Shown: positions 15,284 through 24,634, counted from the stretch's first letter. The stretch is 64,000 nucleotides of DNA from Planococcus shixiaomingii (GCF_030413615.1 NZ_CP129236.1:2464001-2528000); one strand, 5' to 3'. Numbers and translations are program-made. The notes: generated from the letters alone by a model not told the origin.

Positions 15284-17809
15284 TCACTCCTTCTTGCTTA
15301 GCTTTACTTGCAGGTCATTCAACAGCTGCAGCGACTGAAGCGGCGTCATCGCCGCAATGTTTACATCGGCAATTGCTTGCAGCACTTCTTCGGTGTCGGT
15401 ATCCCGTTCGTCAAAAAAGGACAATTGCTCTACGTGGCTGACTTGCTGTTTTTTATCTTCTTCAAAACTTTTCAGCAAGTCGCGTGCGCGCCCTAAAATG
15501 GTTTGCGGCAAATTGGCCAGTTCCGCAACGTGAATGCCGTAGCTTTTATCGGCCGGTCCGGGTTTCACTTTATGCAAAAAGACAACTTTGCCGGATTGCT
15601 CCATTGCGGCGACGTGGACGTTGCTCAACTTGTCGAGCGACTGGTCAAGCGCCGTCAATTCGTGGTAATGCGTCGAGAACAGTGTATTGGCCCCGATATG
15701 GTCGTGAATATATTCAATCATGGATTGGGCAAGCGCCATGCCGTCATACGTGGAAGTCCCGCGGCCAATTTCATCGAACAGCAGCAAGCTGCGGTCAGTG
15801 GCATGGGTAATGGCGTATTGCGACTCCAGCATTTCGACCATGAACGTACTTTGGCCCGATACCAGATCGTCTGCTGCGCCGATGCGCGTGAAAATCTGGT
15901 CGACAACCGGCAAGTTGGCGGATTCCGCCGGCACATAGCTGCCGATTTGCGCAAGGACAATCGTCAATGCTACTTGGCGCATGTACGTACTTTTACCGGA
16001 CATGTTCGGCCCCGTAATAAGCATCATGTTTTGCCGTTCCGTCAATACGCAGTCATTCGGTACATAATGTTGTTTATTGAGCATTTTTTCGACCACCGGA
16101 TGACGGCCGTCGATAATCGAAATTTCTCTCGAATCGTTGAATTGCGGTTTCACAAAACGGTATTTTTCAGCGACATTTGAAAAGCTCTGAAACACGTCCA
16201 GTTCACTTAGAGTTGAAGCGAGTTTTTGAATGCGCGAAATGTACTGCTTTACCTCGTCGCGTATTTGGACAAATAATTCATATTCCAGCGACAAACTTTC
16301 TTCTTCCGCTGTTAAAATAAGCACTTCTTTTTCTTTTAGTTCCGGTGTGATGTAGCGTTCTGCATTGGCCAGCGTCTGTTTCCGCTCATAGCGTTCCAAA
16401 TCGGCAAGGTGCATATTCGCTTTCGACACTTCAATATAGTAGCCGAAAATCCGGTTATAACCGATTTTCAATGATTTAATGCCGGTTAATTGGCGTTCTT
16501 TTTGTTCGAGTTCCGCGATCCAGTCTTTGCCGTTGCGCGATGCGTAGCGATATTGGTCGAGTTGTTCATTGTAGCCTTCCCGGATGACGCCGCCTTCTTT
16601 TGCAGCCAATGGAGGGTTTTCACTGATTGCTTCCAACAATTCACACACTTCCCCGCAGCGGTCCAGCTTTTCGCCGAAACTTGCCAGATCGTCGCTGCCG
16701 GAATTGGAGAGTTCGTTGATGATGGCAGGGATTTTTTCAAGTGAACTGCGCAGTTGCGCCAAATCGCGTCCGCTCGCACTGCCGAACGCAATGCGCCCGC
16801 TCAAGCGTTCCAAATCGTAGACTTCTTTCAACAGCCCTTGAAGTTCAACGCGGGTGAAGTATTGCGCCATCAGCGCTTCCACCATTTTTTGACGGTTTTC
16901 GATCAACCGTCTATTGGCAAGCGGCTGATGCAGCCATTGCTTGAGCTTGCGGCTGCCCATTGCAGTGACCGTTTCATCAAGCAGCCAAAGCAGCGTGCCT
17001 TTTGTTTCATCGCCTCTAATGGACTGCAAAAGCTCCAAATTCCGCTTGGAATGAAAATCGATTGTCAACAACTGGCCATTTTCGTTATAGGAAAACGGCT
17101 GAATGTGCTGAAGCGACTGCTGCTGAGTTCTTGCGATATAAGTCAACAGGCGCCGGCTGCCCATTTTCAGCTCTTCCGGGCATTCTGCAAGCAGTGATTC
17201 ATCGGCCGCGTAGTTAAACTCCATCGGTTCAATCGACAACACAACGTCCTGTGCTTCTTCGTTTAACAATAAGAACAACTGGTCTGATACGACAAGTTCC
17301 CGAATATGGAGGGATTGCAGTTCTTGCAGAAGCGCTTTTCCGGCTCCTGTTATGTATGTGGCCGTTGCTTCACCGGTGCTGATGTCGACATACGACAATG
17401 CAAAGCCGTCTTGCAGCTCTTCAGCCGCTGCGATAAAATGGTTGGATTTTGAATCGACGTTTTTGCCTTCCGTATGGGTGCCGGGTGTGATCAGTCGAAC
17501 CACTTCCCGTTTAACGACGCCCTTGGTCAGCTTCGGATCTTCCACTTGTTCGCAAATGGCCACTTTATGCCCTTTTTGAATCAATTGATCAATGTAGTTC
17601 TTCGCTGCGTGATGCGGTACGCCGCACATCGGGATGCGTTCATCGCCATTGCCCCCGCGGCTTGTCAACGTAATTTCCAGAAGCTGCGACGCTTTCAATG
17701 CGTCATCATAAAACATTTCATAAAAGTCTCCAAGACGGAAAAATAAGAATGCATCCTGGTGATCGGCCTTTACTTGCAAATATTGTTGGATCATTGGTGT
17801 AGGTGCCAT
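15284..17809 (-). CDS. mutS: DNA mismatch recognition protein MutS
   Basis: An 841-residue mismatch-binding ATPase. The N-terminal mismatch-binding domain contains FLFFRLGDFYEMFYDDA (about residues 19-35), with the conserved Phe-x-Glu that wedges at mismatches. The ATPase domain has the Walker A GPNMSGKST (about 600), FDEIGRGTSTYDG and the THYHELT histidine. The C-terminus is the usual helical dimer and clamp-binding tail. It forms an operon with mutL. The start region and leader lie against the dispersed repeat at 17839-17998, and cotE, which precedes mutS in Bacillus, is absent. Confidence 0.97.
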   Translation of the reverse strand: MAPTPMIQQYLQVKADHQDAFLFFRLGDFYEMFYDDALKASQLLEITLTSRGGNGDERIPMCGVPHHAAKNYIDQLIQKGHKVAICEQVEDPKLTKGVVKREVVRLITPGTHTEGKNVDSKSNHFIAAAEELQDGFALSYVDISTGEATATYITGAGKALLQELQSLHIRELVVSDQLFLLLNEEAQDVVLSIEPMEFNYAADESLLAECPEELKMGSRRLLTYIARTQQQSLQHIQPFSYNENGQLLTIDFHSKRNLELLQSIRGDETKGTLLWLLDETVTAMGSRKLKQWLHQPLANRRLIENRQKMVEALMAQYFTRVELQGLLKEVYDLERLSGRIAFGSASGRDLAQLRSSLEKIPAIINELSNSGSDDLASFGEKLDRCGEVCELLEAISENPPLAAKEGGVIREGYNEQLDQYRYASRNGKDWIAELEQKERQLTGIKSLKIGYNRIFGYYIEVSKANMHLADLERYERKQTLANAERYITPELKEKEVLILTAEEESLSLEYELFVQIRDEVKQYISRIQKLASTLSELDVFQSFSNVAEKYRFVKPQFNDSREISIIDGRHPVVEKMLNKQHYVPNDCVLTERQNMMLITGPNMSGKSTYMRQVALTIVLAQIGSYVPAESANLPVVDQIFTRIGAADDLVSGQSTFMVEMLESQYAITHATDRSLLLFDEIGRGTSTYDGMALAQSMIEYIHDHIGANTLFSTHYHELTALDQSLDKLSNVHVAAMEQSGKVVFLHKVKPGPADKSYGIHVAELANLPQTILGRARDLLKSFEEDKKQQVSHVEQLSFFDERDTDTEEVLQAIADVNIAAMTPLQSLQLLNDLQVKLSKKE

Positions 17810-17838
17810 TTCAAAACCTCTCTCACGGTAATTCGTTA

Positions 17839-17998
17839 TCCCGCTTTAACGGACAGTAAGTCTCCCACTTTAACAAACGGGAGACCAACTGATCGTAAAA
17901 GCCCGATTGGATTAACTAACACTCTGTGGAGCTTCGTCCTCCAAAAAGTGAGTTTCTCTTTATTCCTTCATTATAACAAAAATATGAACAGAAAAGAA
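17839..17998. repeat. Structured dispersed repeat, copy 1 (upstream of mutS)
   Basis: This stretch matches 55890-56036 in order and orientation: TCCCGCTTTAACGG, then CTCCCACTTT, then an AACTG..CGTAAAAGCC block, CTCT/CTCAGTGG, and finally GAGTTT.TCTTTAT..CATAACAA..CAGAAAAGA. The copy here has a TCTCCC/GGGAGA hairpin. Both copies sit immediately upstream of a minus-strand gene. The gap 17810-18641 (832 bases) contains only this repeat, two copies of one terminator and two other repeats. Confidence 0.75.
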
Positions 17999-18030
17999 AA
18001 AACTGAAAGAGCATTTGCTCTTTCAGTTTT
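17999..18030. terminator. Duplicate copy of the ricA terminator
   Basis: A perfect 14-pair stem (17999-18012 with 18017-18030). It is identical to the ricA terminator at 18588-18619 apart from one loop base. No gene of its own ends here. Confidence 0.8.
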
Positions 18031-18038
18031 TCTTTTCG

Positions 18039-18140
18039 CTCCTGGCGGACGCTTTCCGCGGGCGTGGCCTGAGCCTCCTCAGTCGCTTGCGCTCCTTCCG
18101 GGGTCTCAGGACTCACGCTTAGCCCGCTGGAGTCGCCGCC
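18039..18140. repeat. REP-like GC-rich palindromic element
   Basis: A roughly 100-base GC-rich unit whose reverse complement ends CCCGCGGAAAGCGTCCGCC. The same end occurs in the elements at 44046-44140 and 50322-50487. Non-coding. Confidence 0.75.
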
Positions 18141-18351
18141 TTCCGCTTCATTCGAAAGGGGAGTTAGTTGATTAGAACAAAGAAGCGACACTTGAGAATA
18201 AGGCAAGCCAAGTAAAAGTTCTCGAAAACCGCTACTCATAAACAGGTCTTCTTTTGACTAGGAGCAGCAATCTTTTCATAATAAAGAAATTAGAAAAAAA
18301 CTTTTGATTTTCATGATATAAAGTAGCTCAGTTTCTATTCATTAATATGAA

Positions 18352-18527
18352 GCAAAACAGCGGAGAAGAACTTGTGCTCCTGCAGTCCTACGCACTTCGT
18401 CGCAGAAATAGTGCCCAAATTACCTTTGGGCACTATTTTCCTGCGGGATAGCGAAGTGCCGAAATCCACTCGGGCGTTTAGCCCGAGTTAGTTCGGCGCG
18501 AGCCCGCGGAAAGCGTAGCTGTTTTGC
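18352..18527. repeat. MITE-like element with 10-bp terminal inverted repeats
   Basis: The element is bounded by GCAAAACAGC (18352-18361) and its exact complement (18518-18527). Inside are a 14-pair hairpin (18406-18419 with 18425-18438), an 8-pair hairpin (18468-18475 with 18481-18488) nested in a CCGAA/TTCGG helix, and the shared blocks TGCTCCTGCA, TTCGTCGCA, TTTCCTGCGGG and CCCGCGGAAAGCG. It carries no protein-coding frame. Confidence 0.75.
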
Positions 18528-18587
18528 GGAATAACAACTATGACAACTGCTTATATAAGTGTTCAAAAGCTTCACTTAAAATTAAGG

Positions 18588-18619
18588 AAAACTGAAAGAG
18601 CATCTGCTCTTTCAGTTTT
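18588..18619 (-). terminator. Terminator of ricA
   Basis: A 14-pair perfect stem with ATCT loop, 22 bases after the ricA stop. Its sequence recurs at 17999-18030. Confidence 0.9.
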
Positions 18620-18641
18620 CTAATTTAAACGCTTCAATTTT

Positions 18642-19067
18642 TTAAGACAACTTTTTCGGTTTGCTGGCTTCTACTTTAGAGCCGGTTTCGCCGCGCAGAA
18701 GGTCTCCGCCCGTTTCTGTGATGATTTTGTTTGTTACTTGGTTGGCGATGGCAGTTGATACCATTTGTAGAAGTGAGTTGACGTCTGTTTGCGATTGCTT
18801 GAATTCTTGGACAATCGGCACTGCGTCGATTTCTTCTTCAATTTTTTTGATTTTGCCTTCGATCAATTCCAAAGCACGTTCTTTGCCATATGCTTGGAAA
18901 TTGACTGCTTGTTTTTGCAAGCTTTTCAGGCTCGCAATTTTTTCACGGATTTGCTGATTTTCGTTGATTTGCGCTTCAGCGCGTTTGAAAAATTCCACTT
19001 CTTCTGTTTCAGCGATCATATTTGCTACTTCACGTGCTTTTGCGATAATTTCTTCTTTTGAATATGT
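18642..19067 (-). CDS. ricA: RicA (YmcA), RNase Y complex component
   Basis: A 141-residue, largely helical protein of the YlbF/YmcA family. With RicF and RicT it forms a complex that directs RNase Y to specific transcripts and influences development in Bacillus. I chose ATG 19067 (MTYSKEEIIAKAREV) because it lies just after the miaB stop and aligns with the family start. The helical core is followed by the conserved TETGGDLLRGETGSKV near the C-terminus. The protein contains no cysteine, although the B. subtilis complex is reported to hold iron-sulfur clusters ligated in part by Ric cysteines. It follows miaB closely, as in Bacillus, and rny is nearby. Confidence 0.92.
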   Translation of the reverse strand, partial: TYSKEEIIAKAREVANMIAETEEVEFFKRAEAQINENQQIREKIASLKSLQKQAVNFQAYGKERALELIEGKIKKIEEEIDAVPIVQEFKQSQTDVNSLLQMVSTAIANQVTNKIITETGGDLLRGETGSKVEASKPKKLS

Positions 19068-19074
19068 CATTTGA

Positions 19075-20613
19075 TTAGACACCCACTTCTTGGTCCGAAA
19101 CGATTTCGATAAGTTCACCGTTTAATGACCATGTTTTTGTTGTAATTATTTTTACTTTGACGAGCTTTCCAACAATGGCTTTCGGCCCGACAAAGTTGAC
19201 CAGTTTGTTTTTTGCTGTGTAGCCGGACAAAACATCCGGGTTTTTCTTACTTTCTCCTTCAACGAGCACTTCAACAATTTGGCCTTCGTACGCCTTCATA
19301 GCTGCCGCTGCATATTCATTGACGACTGCATTCAAGCGCTGGAGGCGATCTTTCTTCACTTCCATCGGCACATTGTCTTCCATTTTCGCTGCAGGAGTTC
19401 CTTCTCTCGGCGAGTAAATATAGGTAAAGGCCATTTCATAGCCGATCTCTTTAAAGAGAGATAGCGTTTCTTCAAACTGCTCTTCTGTTTCATTTGGGAA
19501 ACCGACAATAATGTCAGTCGTTAATGAAACGGTTGGAATGGCTTCCCTGATTTTCCGGACAAGCTCGACATAATGTTCACGCGAATATTTCCGCGCCATA
19601 ATTTTCAACATACTTGTCGAACCTGATTGTACAGGTAAATGGATATGGTCGACAAGGTTTCCGCCTTTTGCGAGCACTTCGATCAAATGATCATCAAAAT
19701 CCCGCGGGTGGCTGGTGGTAAAACGGATGCGTGGAATGTCGATCATCCGCAGTTCGTCCATCAATTCGCCAAGGCCATAGGTCATATCCGTAAAGTCTTT
19801 GCCGTAAGCGTTGACGTTCTGCCCAAGCAAAGTAACTTCCTTATAGCCTTGAGCGGCCAAATGCCGGACTTCTTGGATAATGTCCGCTGGGCGCCGCGAC
19901 CGTTCTTTGCCGCGTGTATAAGGCACAATACAGTACGTACAGAACTTGTCGCAGCCATACATGATGTTGACCCATGCTTTGATTTTGCCTTTGCGCACTT
20001 TCGGCAAGTTCTCGATGACGTCGCCTTCTTTTGACCAGACGTCGATGACCATTTCCTTCGACATGTAGGCCTCGTTCAATATTTCCGGCAGCCGGTGAAT
20101 ATTATGGGTACCGAAAATCATATCCACTTGATCGTACGTCTTGAGGATTTTATTGACCACGGATTCTTCCTGAGACATGCAGCCGCAAACCCCAATTAGC
20201 ACATCCGGGTTTTCAAGTTTTAACGGTTTAAGATGACCGAGTTCACCGAACACTTTGTTTTCGGCGTTTTCACGAATGGCGCAAGTATTCAACAAAATAA
20301 CGTTTGCATCGTCCACGGCAGCTGTAAGTTCATAGCCAAGCTGCATCAAGATGCCGGCAATAACTTCCGTGTCGTGCTCGTTCATTTGACAGCCATAAGT
20401 ACGGATATAAAATTTGCGGCCTTTGCCCATGTCTGCAAATCTTGGATCAATCTTAAAATCATCAAAATATGCGACTTCTTCTTTGCCGCGTTTTTTGGCG
20501 TCCTTCAATGAAGGAGGCGTATAAACGCTTTGGAAGTATTGGCCATAATCCTTCTCAGGCTTGGCCGGTGTCGCCGTTATTTGCGTTGATTGTAATCGCT
20601 GGTCCTCATTCAC
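19075..20613 (-). CDS. miaB: tRNA methylthiotransferase MiaB
   Basis: A 512-residue radical-SAM enzyme that adds a methylthio group to i6A37 in tRNA, using the product of MiaA. The N-terminal UPF0004 domain has [14 protein letters not shown], followed by the radical-SAM cluster motif [15 protein letters not shown] (three cysteines in CxxxCxxC) and a C-terminal TRAM domain. The first 70 residues form the extra N-terminal extension seen in Firmicute MiaB. I chose GTG 20613 because AAGGGG lies eight bases upstream; a TTG at 20634 is in frame but overlaps that site. Confidence 0.96.
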   Translation of the reverse strand: MNEDQRLQSTQITATPAKPEKDYGQYFQSVYTPPSLKDAKKRGKEEVAYFDDFKIDPRFADMGKGRKFYIRTYGCQMNEHDTEVIAGILMQLGYELTAAVDDANVILLNTCAIRENAENKVFGELGHLKPLKLENPDVLIGVCGCMSQEESVVNKILKTYDQVDMIFGTHNIHRLPEILNEAYMSKEMVIDVWSKEGDVIENLPKVRKGKIKAWVNIMYGCDKFCTYCIVPYTRGKERSRRPADIIQEVRHLAAQGYKEVTLLGQNVNAYGKDFTDMTYGLGELMDELRMIDIPRIRFTTSHPRDFDDHLIEVLAKGGNLVDHIHLPVQSGSTSMLKIMARKYSREHYVELVRKIREAIPTVSLTTDIIVGFPNETEEQFEETLSLFKEIGYEMAFTYIYSPREGTPAAKMEDNVPMEVKKDRLQRLNAVVNEYAAAAMKAYEGQIVEVLVEGESKKNPDVLSGYTAKNKLVNFVGPKAIVGKLVKVKIITTKTWSLNGELIEIVSDQEVGV

Positions 20614-20713
20614 GGAAAAACCCCTTTCAATCAATACCTTATTATACTTAATAAAGCCACGGCTCTACAAGATGCAGGCTTCAATTGTCGGAGAATCGAC
20701 AAGAAGACCCCGT

Positions 20714-21511
20714 TTAGCTTTCAAACGGGTAATCGTCGTTGATGTAAATGCGTTCGAAAGCCGTGGCTTTGCCTGTTTGGTCGTCCACTTCGGTATAAAA
20801 ACCGCTTACCACAGAACGCCCTTTTTTCGGCACTTCGAAACGCGTCGGCATATTGGTTTTGAAGCGGTATAAGACCGATTCTTTTGCCATGCCCAAAATT
20901 TCATCGTACGGGCCAGTCATTCCGACATCCGAGATGTATGCTGTACCCTGCGGCAAAATGCGGGCATCTGCCGTTTGAACATGCGTATGCGTTCCAACAA
21001 CTACAGAAGCGCGTCCGTCCAAATGCCAGCCCATCGCAATTTTTTCACTGGTCGCTTCAGCGTGGAAATCAACAAAGACGAGCGGCGAGATAGCTTTTGC
21101 TTCTTCGATCAATGCGTCCACCGTTTTGAACGGATCTTCATGCGGCGGCAAGAACACGCGGCCATGCAAATTAATGACGGACAAGGTCTGGCCATTCTTC
21201 GTCACAGTCGCCATTCCGCGGCCAGGTGCTTCATCTGAAAAGTTTGCCGGACGGATCAAATAGTCCACTTCGTCGATAAAGTCGAAAATTTCTTTTTGGT
21301 CCCATGTGTGGTTGCCCATTGTTACCATATCCACGCCCATAAACAATAGGTCCTGGTAGATGGATTTCGTAATGCCGCGTCCTGCTGCTGCATTTTCACC
21401 GTTCGCAATCACAACATCCGGAGCGTATTTTCTTTTCAAGCGGGGTAAATAAGATTCCAGTGCATCTCTGCCAATCGATCCGACGATATCGCCGATAAAT
21501 AAAATTTTCAT
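20714..21511 (-). CDS. ymdB: YmdB-type metallophosphodiesterase
   Basis: A 265-residue calcineurin-like phosphoesterase. The metal ligands are visible in KILFIGDIVGSIGRD, NGENAAAGRG, MGNHTWDQKE, VDFHAEATSEK and GTHTHVQT. In B. subtilis YmdB hydrolyses 2',3'-cyclic nucleotides and affects motility and biofilm gene expression. ATG 21511 was chosen because AAAGGTG precedes it and it starts the conserved MKILFIGD. It follows rny with a terminator-like hairpin between. The spoVS, tdh and kbl genes that follow ymdB in Bacillus are absent. Confidence 0.93.
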   Translation of the reverse strand: MKILFIGDIVGSIGRDALESYLPRLKRKYAPDVVIANGENAAAGRGITKSIYQDLLFMGVDMVTMGNHTWDQKEIFDFIDEVDYLIRPANFSDEAPGRGMATVTKNGQTLSVINLHGRVFLPPHEDPFKTVDALIEEAKAISPLVFVDFHAEATSEKIAMGWHLDGRASVVVGTHTHVQTADARILPQGTAYISDVGMTGPYDEILGMAKESVLYRFKTNMPTRFEVPKKGRSVVSGFYTEVDDQTGKATAFERIYINDDYPFES

Positions 21512-21534
21512 GTGGTCACCTTTTTCCATAAGAA

Positions 21535-21570
21535 AAAGGCTTCTTTGAATAGACATTCATCGAAGCCTTT
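21535..21570 (-). terminator. Terminator between rny and ymdB
   Basis: AAAGGCTTC (21535-21543) pairs with 21562-21570, followed by T residues on the minus strand, right after the rny stop. It probably lets part of the transcripts read into ymdB. Confidence 0.7.
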
Positions 21571-21576
21571 ATCGTA

Positions 21577-23136
21577 TTATTTTGCGTATTCAACTGCTCT
21601 TGTTTCTCGAATTACCGTAACTTTGATATGGCCAGGATAATCCAGCTCTTCTTCAATCCGCTTCCGGATATCACGGGCCAGGCGATGCGCAGTCATGTCG
21701 TCGATTTGTTCTGGACGAACCATGATACGGATTTCGCGGCCTGCTTGAATCGCAAATGATTTCTCAACGCCTTCATAGGATTCGGAAATTTCTTCGAGTT
21801 TTTCTAAGCGGCGGATGTAATTTTCCAGTGTTTCGCTTCGTGCGCCGGGACGTGCCGCAGATAAAGCATCTGCTGCTGCGACAATGACCGAAATAATCGA
21901 AGTCGCTTCTGTGTCTCCGTGGTGGGAAGCGATACTGTTGATGACAACCGGATGTTCTTTGTACTTCGTACCAAGTTCCACGCCGATTTCAACGTGGCTT
22001 CCTTCTACTTCATGGTCAATGGCTTTCCCGATGTCATGAAGAAGGCCAGCACGTCTTGCCAAAGTTACATCTTCGCCAAGTTCTGCTGCCATTAAGCCGG
22101 AGAGGAAGGCTACTTCCACAGAATGCTTCAAGACATTCTGCCCGTAGCTTGTGCGGTAACGAAGACGGCCCAGTATCTTGATCAAGTCGGGATGCAGATT
22201 ATGGACGCCTACGTCAAAAGTGGTTTGTTCCCCAATTTCGCGGATTTGTTCGTCTACTTCACGTCTTGACTTTTCAACCATCTCTTCGATGCGTGCCGGG
22301 TGGATACGGCCATCAGACACTAATTTCTCAAGTGCCAAACGCGCTGTTTCTCGGCGGATAGGGTCGAAGCCGGATAAGATAACCGCTTCCGGTGTATCAT
22401 CGATAATCAAATCGATACCAGTCAACGTTTCAAGAGTCCGGATATTTCGTCCTTCACGTCCGATGATACGGCCTTTCATTTCGTCATTCGGCAAGTTGAC
22501 TACAGAAACGGTTGTTTCTGCCACATGGTCTGCAGCAAAGCGCTGCATTGCCAACGAAAGAATATTTTTGGCTTTTTTGTCCGATTCCTCTTTAGCCCGC
22601 GCTTCCGTTTCTTTGATCATCACTGCAATATCGGTTGAAAGTTCATTTTCAACTTCCTGCAAGATGATGCCTTTCGCTTCTTCGCGTGTTAAAGCAGAAA
22701 TGCGTTCCATTTCAGCCTGTTGCTGACGGACTAGTTCTTCAGCTCTGCTTTCCATCTGTACAATATGCTGTTGTTTTTCTGCGAGCGCTTCGTCTTTGCG
22801 TTCAAGACTCGCTTCTCTTTTGTTTAGAGCATCATCCTTGCGATCTAAATTTTCTTCTCTCTGCAACAACCGATTCTCTTGTCTTTGTAGTTCAGATCGG
22901 CGTTCCCGAATTTCAGATTCTGTTTCAGTACGCAATTTATGATTTTCGTCTTTCGCTTCCAATAAGGCTTCTTTTTTCAGCGCTTCCGCTTCTCGTTTCG
23001 CATCTTCAACAATCTGCTCTGCCGAGTTTTTAGCGCCAGCCATTTTGGAATCGTTTGATTTTTTTAACGCAAAATATCCAACAACTACACCGACGATGAT
23101 GCCAAGCAAAGCGAAGATGATCTCAGTAAAACCCAT
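21577..23136 (-). CDS. rny: Ribonuclease Y
   Basis: A 519-residue membrane-anchored endoribonuclease that starts bulk mRNA decay. An N-terminal membrane helix (about residues 4-24) is followed by a long charged coiled coil (about 30-200), a KH RNA-binding domain with [13 protein letters not shown], and an HD catalytic domain with [12 protein letters not shown]. The C-terminal domain ends in ETRAVEYAK. The start follows GAGGAGG. A consensus promoter and a 20-bp palindrome lie about 100 bases upstream, so it is transcribed separately from recA. Confidence 0.97.
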   Translation of the reverse strand: MGFTEIIFALLGIIVGVVVGYFALKKSNDSKMAGAKNSAEQIVEDAKREAEALKKEALLEAKDENHKLRTETESEIRERRSELQRQENRLLQREENLDRKDDALNKREASLERKDEALAEKQQHIVQMESRAEELVRQQQAEMERISALTREEAKGIILQEVENELSTDIAVMIKETEARAKEESDKKAKNILSLAMQRFAADHVAETTVSVVNLPNDEMKGRIIGREGRNIRTLETLTGIDLIIDDTPEAVILSGFDPIRRETARLALEKLVSDGRIHPARIEEMVEKSRREVDEQIREIGEQTTFDVGVHNLHPDLIKILGRLRYRTSYGQNVLKHSVEVAFLSGLMAAELGEDVTLARRAGLLHDIGKAIDHEVEGSHVEIGVELGTKYKEHPVVINSIASHHGDTEATSIISVIVAAADALSAARPGARSETLENYIRRLEKLEEISESYEGVEKSFAIQAGREIRIMVRPEQIDDMTAHRLARDIRKRIEEELDYPGHIKVTVIRETRAVEYAK

Positions 23137-23227
23137 TCGGACACCTCCTCTTGCTATTCGTAATACATTTTCAAAAGATGAATAATAAAAGATTTTTTAC
23201 CTATCAATCGTTTAAAAATTAGTAAAT

Positions 23228-23268
23228 TATACAATTTTAATTGTATAGATGGACTTATGCTGTGTCAA
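23228..23268 (-). promoter_or_regulatory. rny promoter with 20-bp palindrome over the -10
   Basis: On the minus strand TTGACA (23263-23268) and TACAAT (23240-23245) have a 17-base spacer. The -10 lies inside a perfect 20-base palindrome (23228-23247) made of TATACAATTT and AAATTGTATA-type arms. The palindrome may be an operator or a start-site hairpin. Confidence 0.8.
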
Positions 23269-23335
23269 CCCATTGACAACAAGGAAAAGCGTGGCAATGC
23301 GCTATAGATCAATTCCTGTCGATACTTGTCGACAG

Positions 23336-23365
23336 AAAAAGCCGCAAAGCGAAATGCTTTGCGGC
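23336..23365 (-). terminator. Terminator of recA
   Basis: GCCGCAAAGC (23341-23350) pairs perfectly with 23356-23365, with five A on the plus side giving a T run on the minus strand. Confidence 0.92.
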
Positions 23366-23385
23366 GAATGTTCTATTCATCTCTA

Positions 23386-24441
23386 TTATTCGTCGTCAAT
23401 CAATAGATTAAAGTCTTCCGGTTCTTCCTCACGGGCAGCAATTGCGTAGGAAGCAGCTGCCATTCCGTAAGATTCACGGATTTTGCTGGCGATGTCATTG
23501 CGAATTTCCGGATTAGCAAGCAAGAACTGCTTTACATTTTCACGGCCTTGGCCAATACGTTCTTCGTTATAAGAATACCAAGAACCGCTCTTTTGGATGA
23601 TTTCCAATTCTGATCCAATATCAACAATTTCACCTTCACGGGAAATCCCTTTTCCATACATAATATCTACTTCTGCAGTACGGAATGGCGGTGCAACTTT
23701 GTTTTTCACTACTTTGATCTTCGTGCGGTTACCAATAATGTCAGAGCCGGATTTCAAAGCTTCGGCACGACGGACTTCCAAACGAACAGAAGAATAGAAT
23801 TTCAATGCACGTCCGCCTGGTGTAGTTTCAGGGTTACCGAACATAACGCCGATTTTCTCACGGATCTGGTTGATAAAGATTAGAATGGTATTCGATTTGT
23901 TGACGACTCCGGACAATTTACGAAGGGCTTGGGACATTAAACGCGCTTGCAAGCCCATGTGTGAATCGCCCATTTCCCCCTCGATTTCAGCTTTTGGCAC
24001 TAGTGCTGCAACTGAGTCGACAACAACAATGTCAACTGCGCCGCTTCGCACAAGAGCTTCAGCAATTTCTAATGCTTGTTCCCCAGTATCTGGCTGAGAC
24101 AAAAGCAATTCATCAATATTTACGCCAAGAGCTTTTGCATAAAGCGGATCTAGGGCGTGTTCTGCGTCGATAAACGCAGCTGTACCGCCGGCAGCCTGAA
24201 CTTCTGCAATAGCATGAAGAGAAACAGTTGTTTTACCTGAACTTTCAGGTCCGTACACTTCAATAATACGTCCGCGCGGATATCCGCCTATTCCAAGTGC
24301 CGAATCAAGTGCCAATGAACCACTTGAAACTGATGATACATTTCGGTCGCTTTTCTCTCCCAATTTCATGACAGAACCTTTACCGAATTGTTTTTCTATA
24401 CCTTTTAACGCCATCTCTAACGCTGCTTTACGATCGCTCAA
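23386..24441 (-). CDS. recA: Recombinase RecA
   Basis: A 351-residue ATP-dependent strand-exchange protein and coprotease for LexA. It has the Walker A GPESSGKT (about residues 64-71), the [11 protein letters not shown]alker B region, the L2-loop region around [20 protein letters not shown] and an acidic C-terminus ending LLIDDE. I chose TTG 24441 because AGGAGG lies seven bases upstream and it gives [14 protein letters not shown], the family start. A LexA box and promoter lie upstream, so SOS control is likely. Confidence 0.97.
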   Translation of the reverse strand: MSDRKAALEMALKGIEKQFGKGSVMKLGEKSDRNVSSVSSGSLALDSALGIGGYPRGRIIEVYGPESSGKTTVSLHAIAEVQAAGGTAAFIDAEHALDPLYAKALGVNIDELLLSQPDTGEQALEIAEALVRSGAVDIVVVDSVAALVPKAEIEGEMGDSHMGLQARLMSQALRKLSGVVNKSNTILIFINQIREKIGVMFGNPETTPGGRALKFYSSVRLEVRRAEALKSGSDIIGNRTKIKVVKNKVAPPFRTAEVDIMYGKGISREGEIVDIGSELEIIQKSGSWYSYNEERIGQGRENVKQFLLANPEIRNDIASKIRESYGMAAASYAIAAREEEPEDFNLLIDDE

Positions 24442-24485
24442 AAGAAATCCTCCTCTAATTAAAACCAATTTTTCTACCTGTCTCT

Positions 24486-24536
24486 AGTATACTAGGTCTT
24501 TGAGAAATACACAAGAAAAAAGCGAACGTTTATTCG
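24486..24536 (-). promoter_or_regulatory. recA promoter with LexA (DinR) box
   Basis: On the minus strand TTGTGT (24509-24514) and TATACT (24486-24491) are 17 bases apart. CGAATAAACGTTCG at 24523-24536 matches the Firmicute LexA box CGAAC-N4-GTTCG at all but one position and lies just upstream of the -35. Confidence 0.75.
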
Positions 24537-24601
24537 GTTTTTTCTTTTAACATTTTATATTTACCCTCTTTTAATAGGAGAAAATCCGGTTATGGGCAAA
24601 A

Positions 24602-24634
24602 AAACGCACGCAAAATTAAATTTTGCGTGCGTTT
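24602..24634 (-). terminator. Terminator overlapping the end of cinA
   Basis: A perfect 15-pair stem (24602-24616 with 24620-24634) with a three-base TAA loop. Its right arm encodes the last cinA codons, so the stop codon lies in the hairpin loop. Confidence 0.88.

Noticed and set aside
15308-17746. Several long plus-strand frames opposite mutS, and similar ones opposite mutL, glnA, polC, infB and pnp
   Set aside because: They mirror the codon pattern of the conserved minus-strand genes, lack ribosome binding sites and resemble no family.
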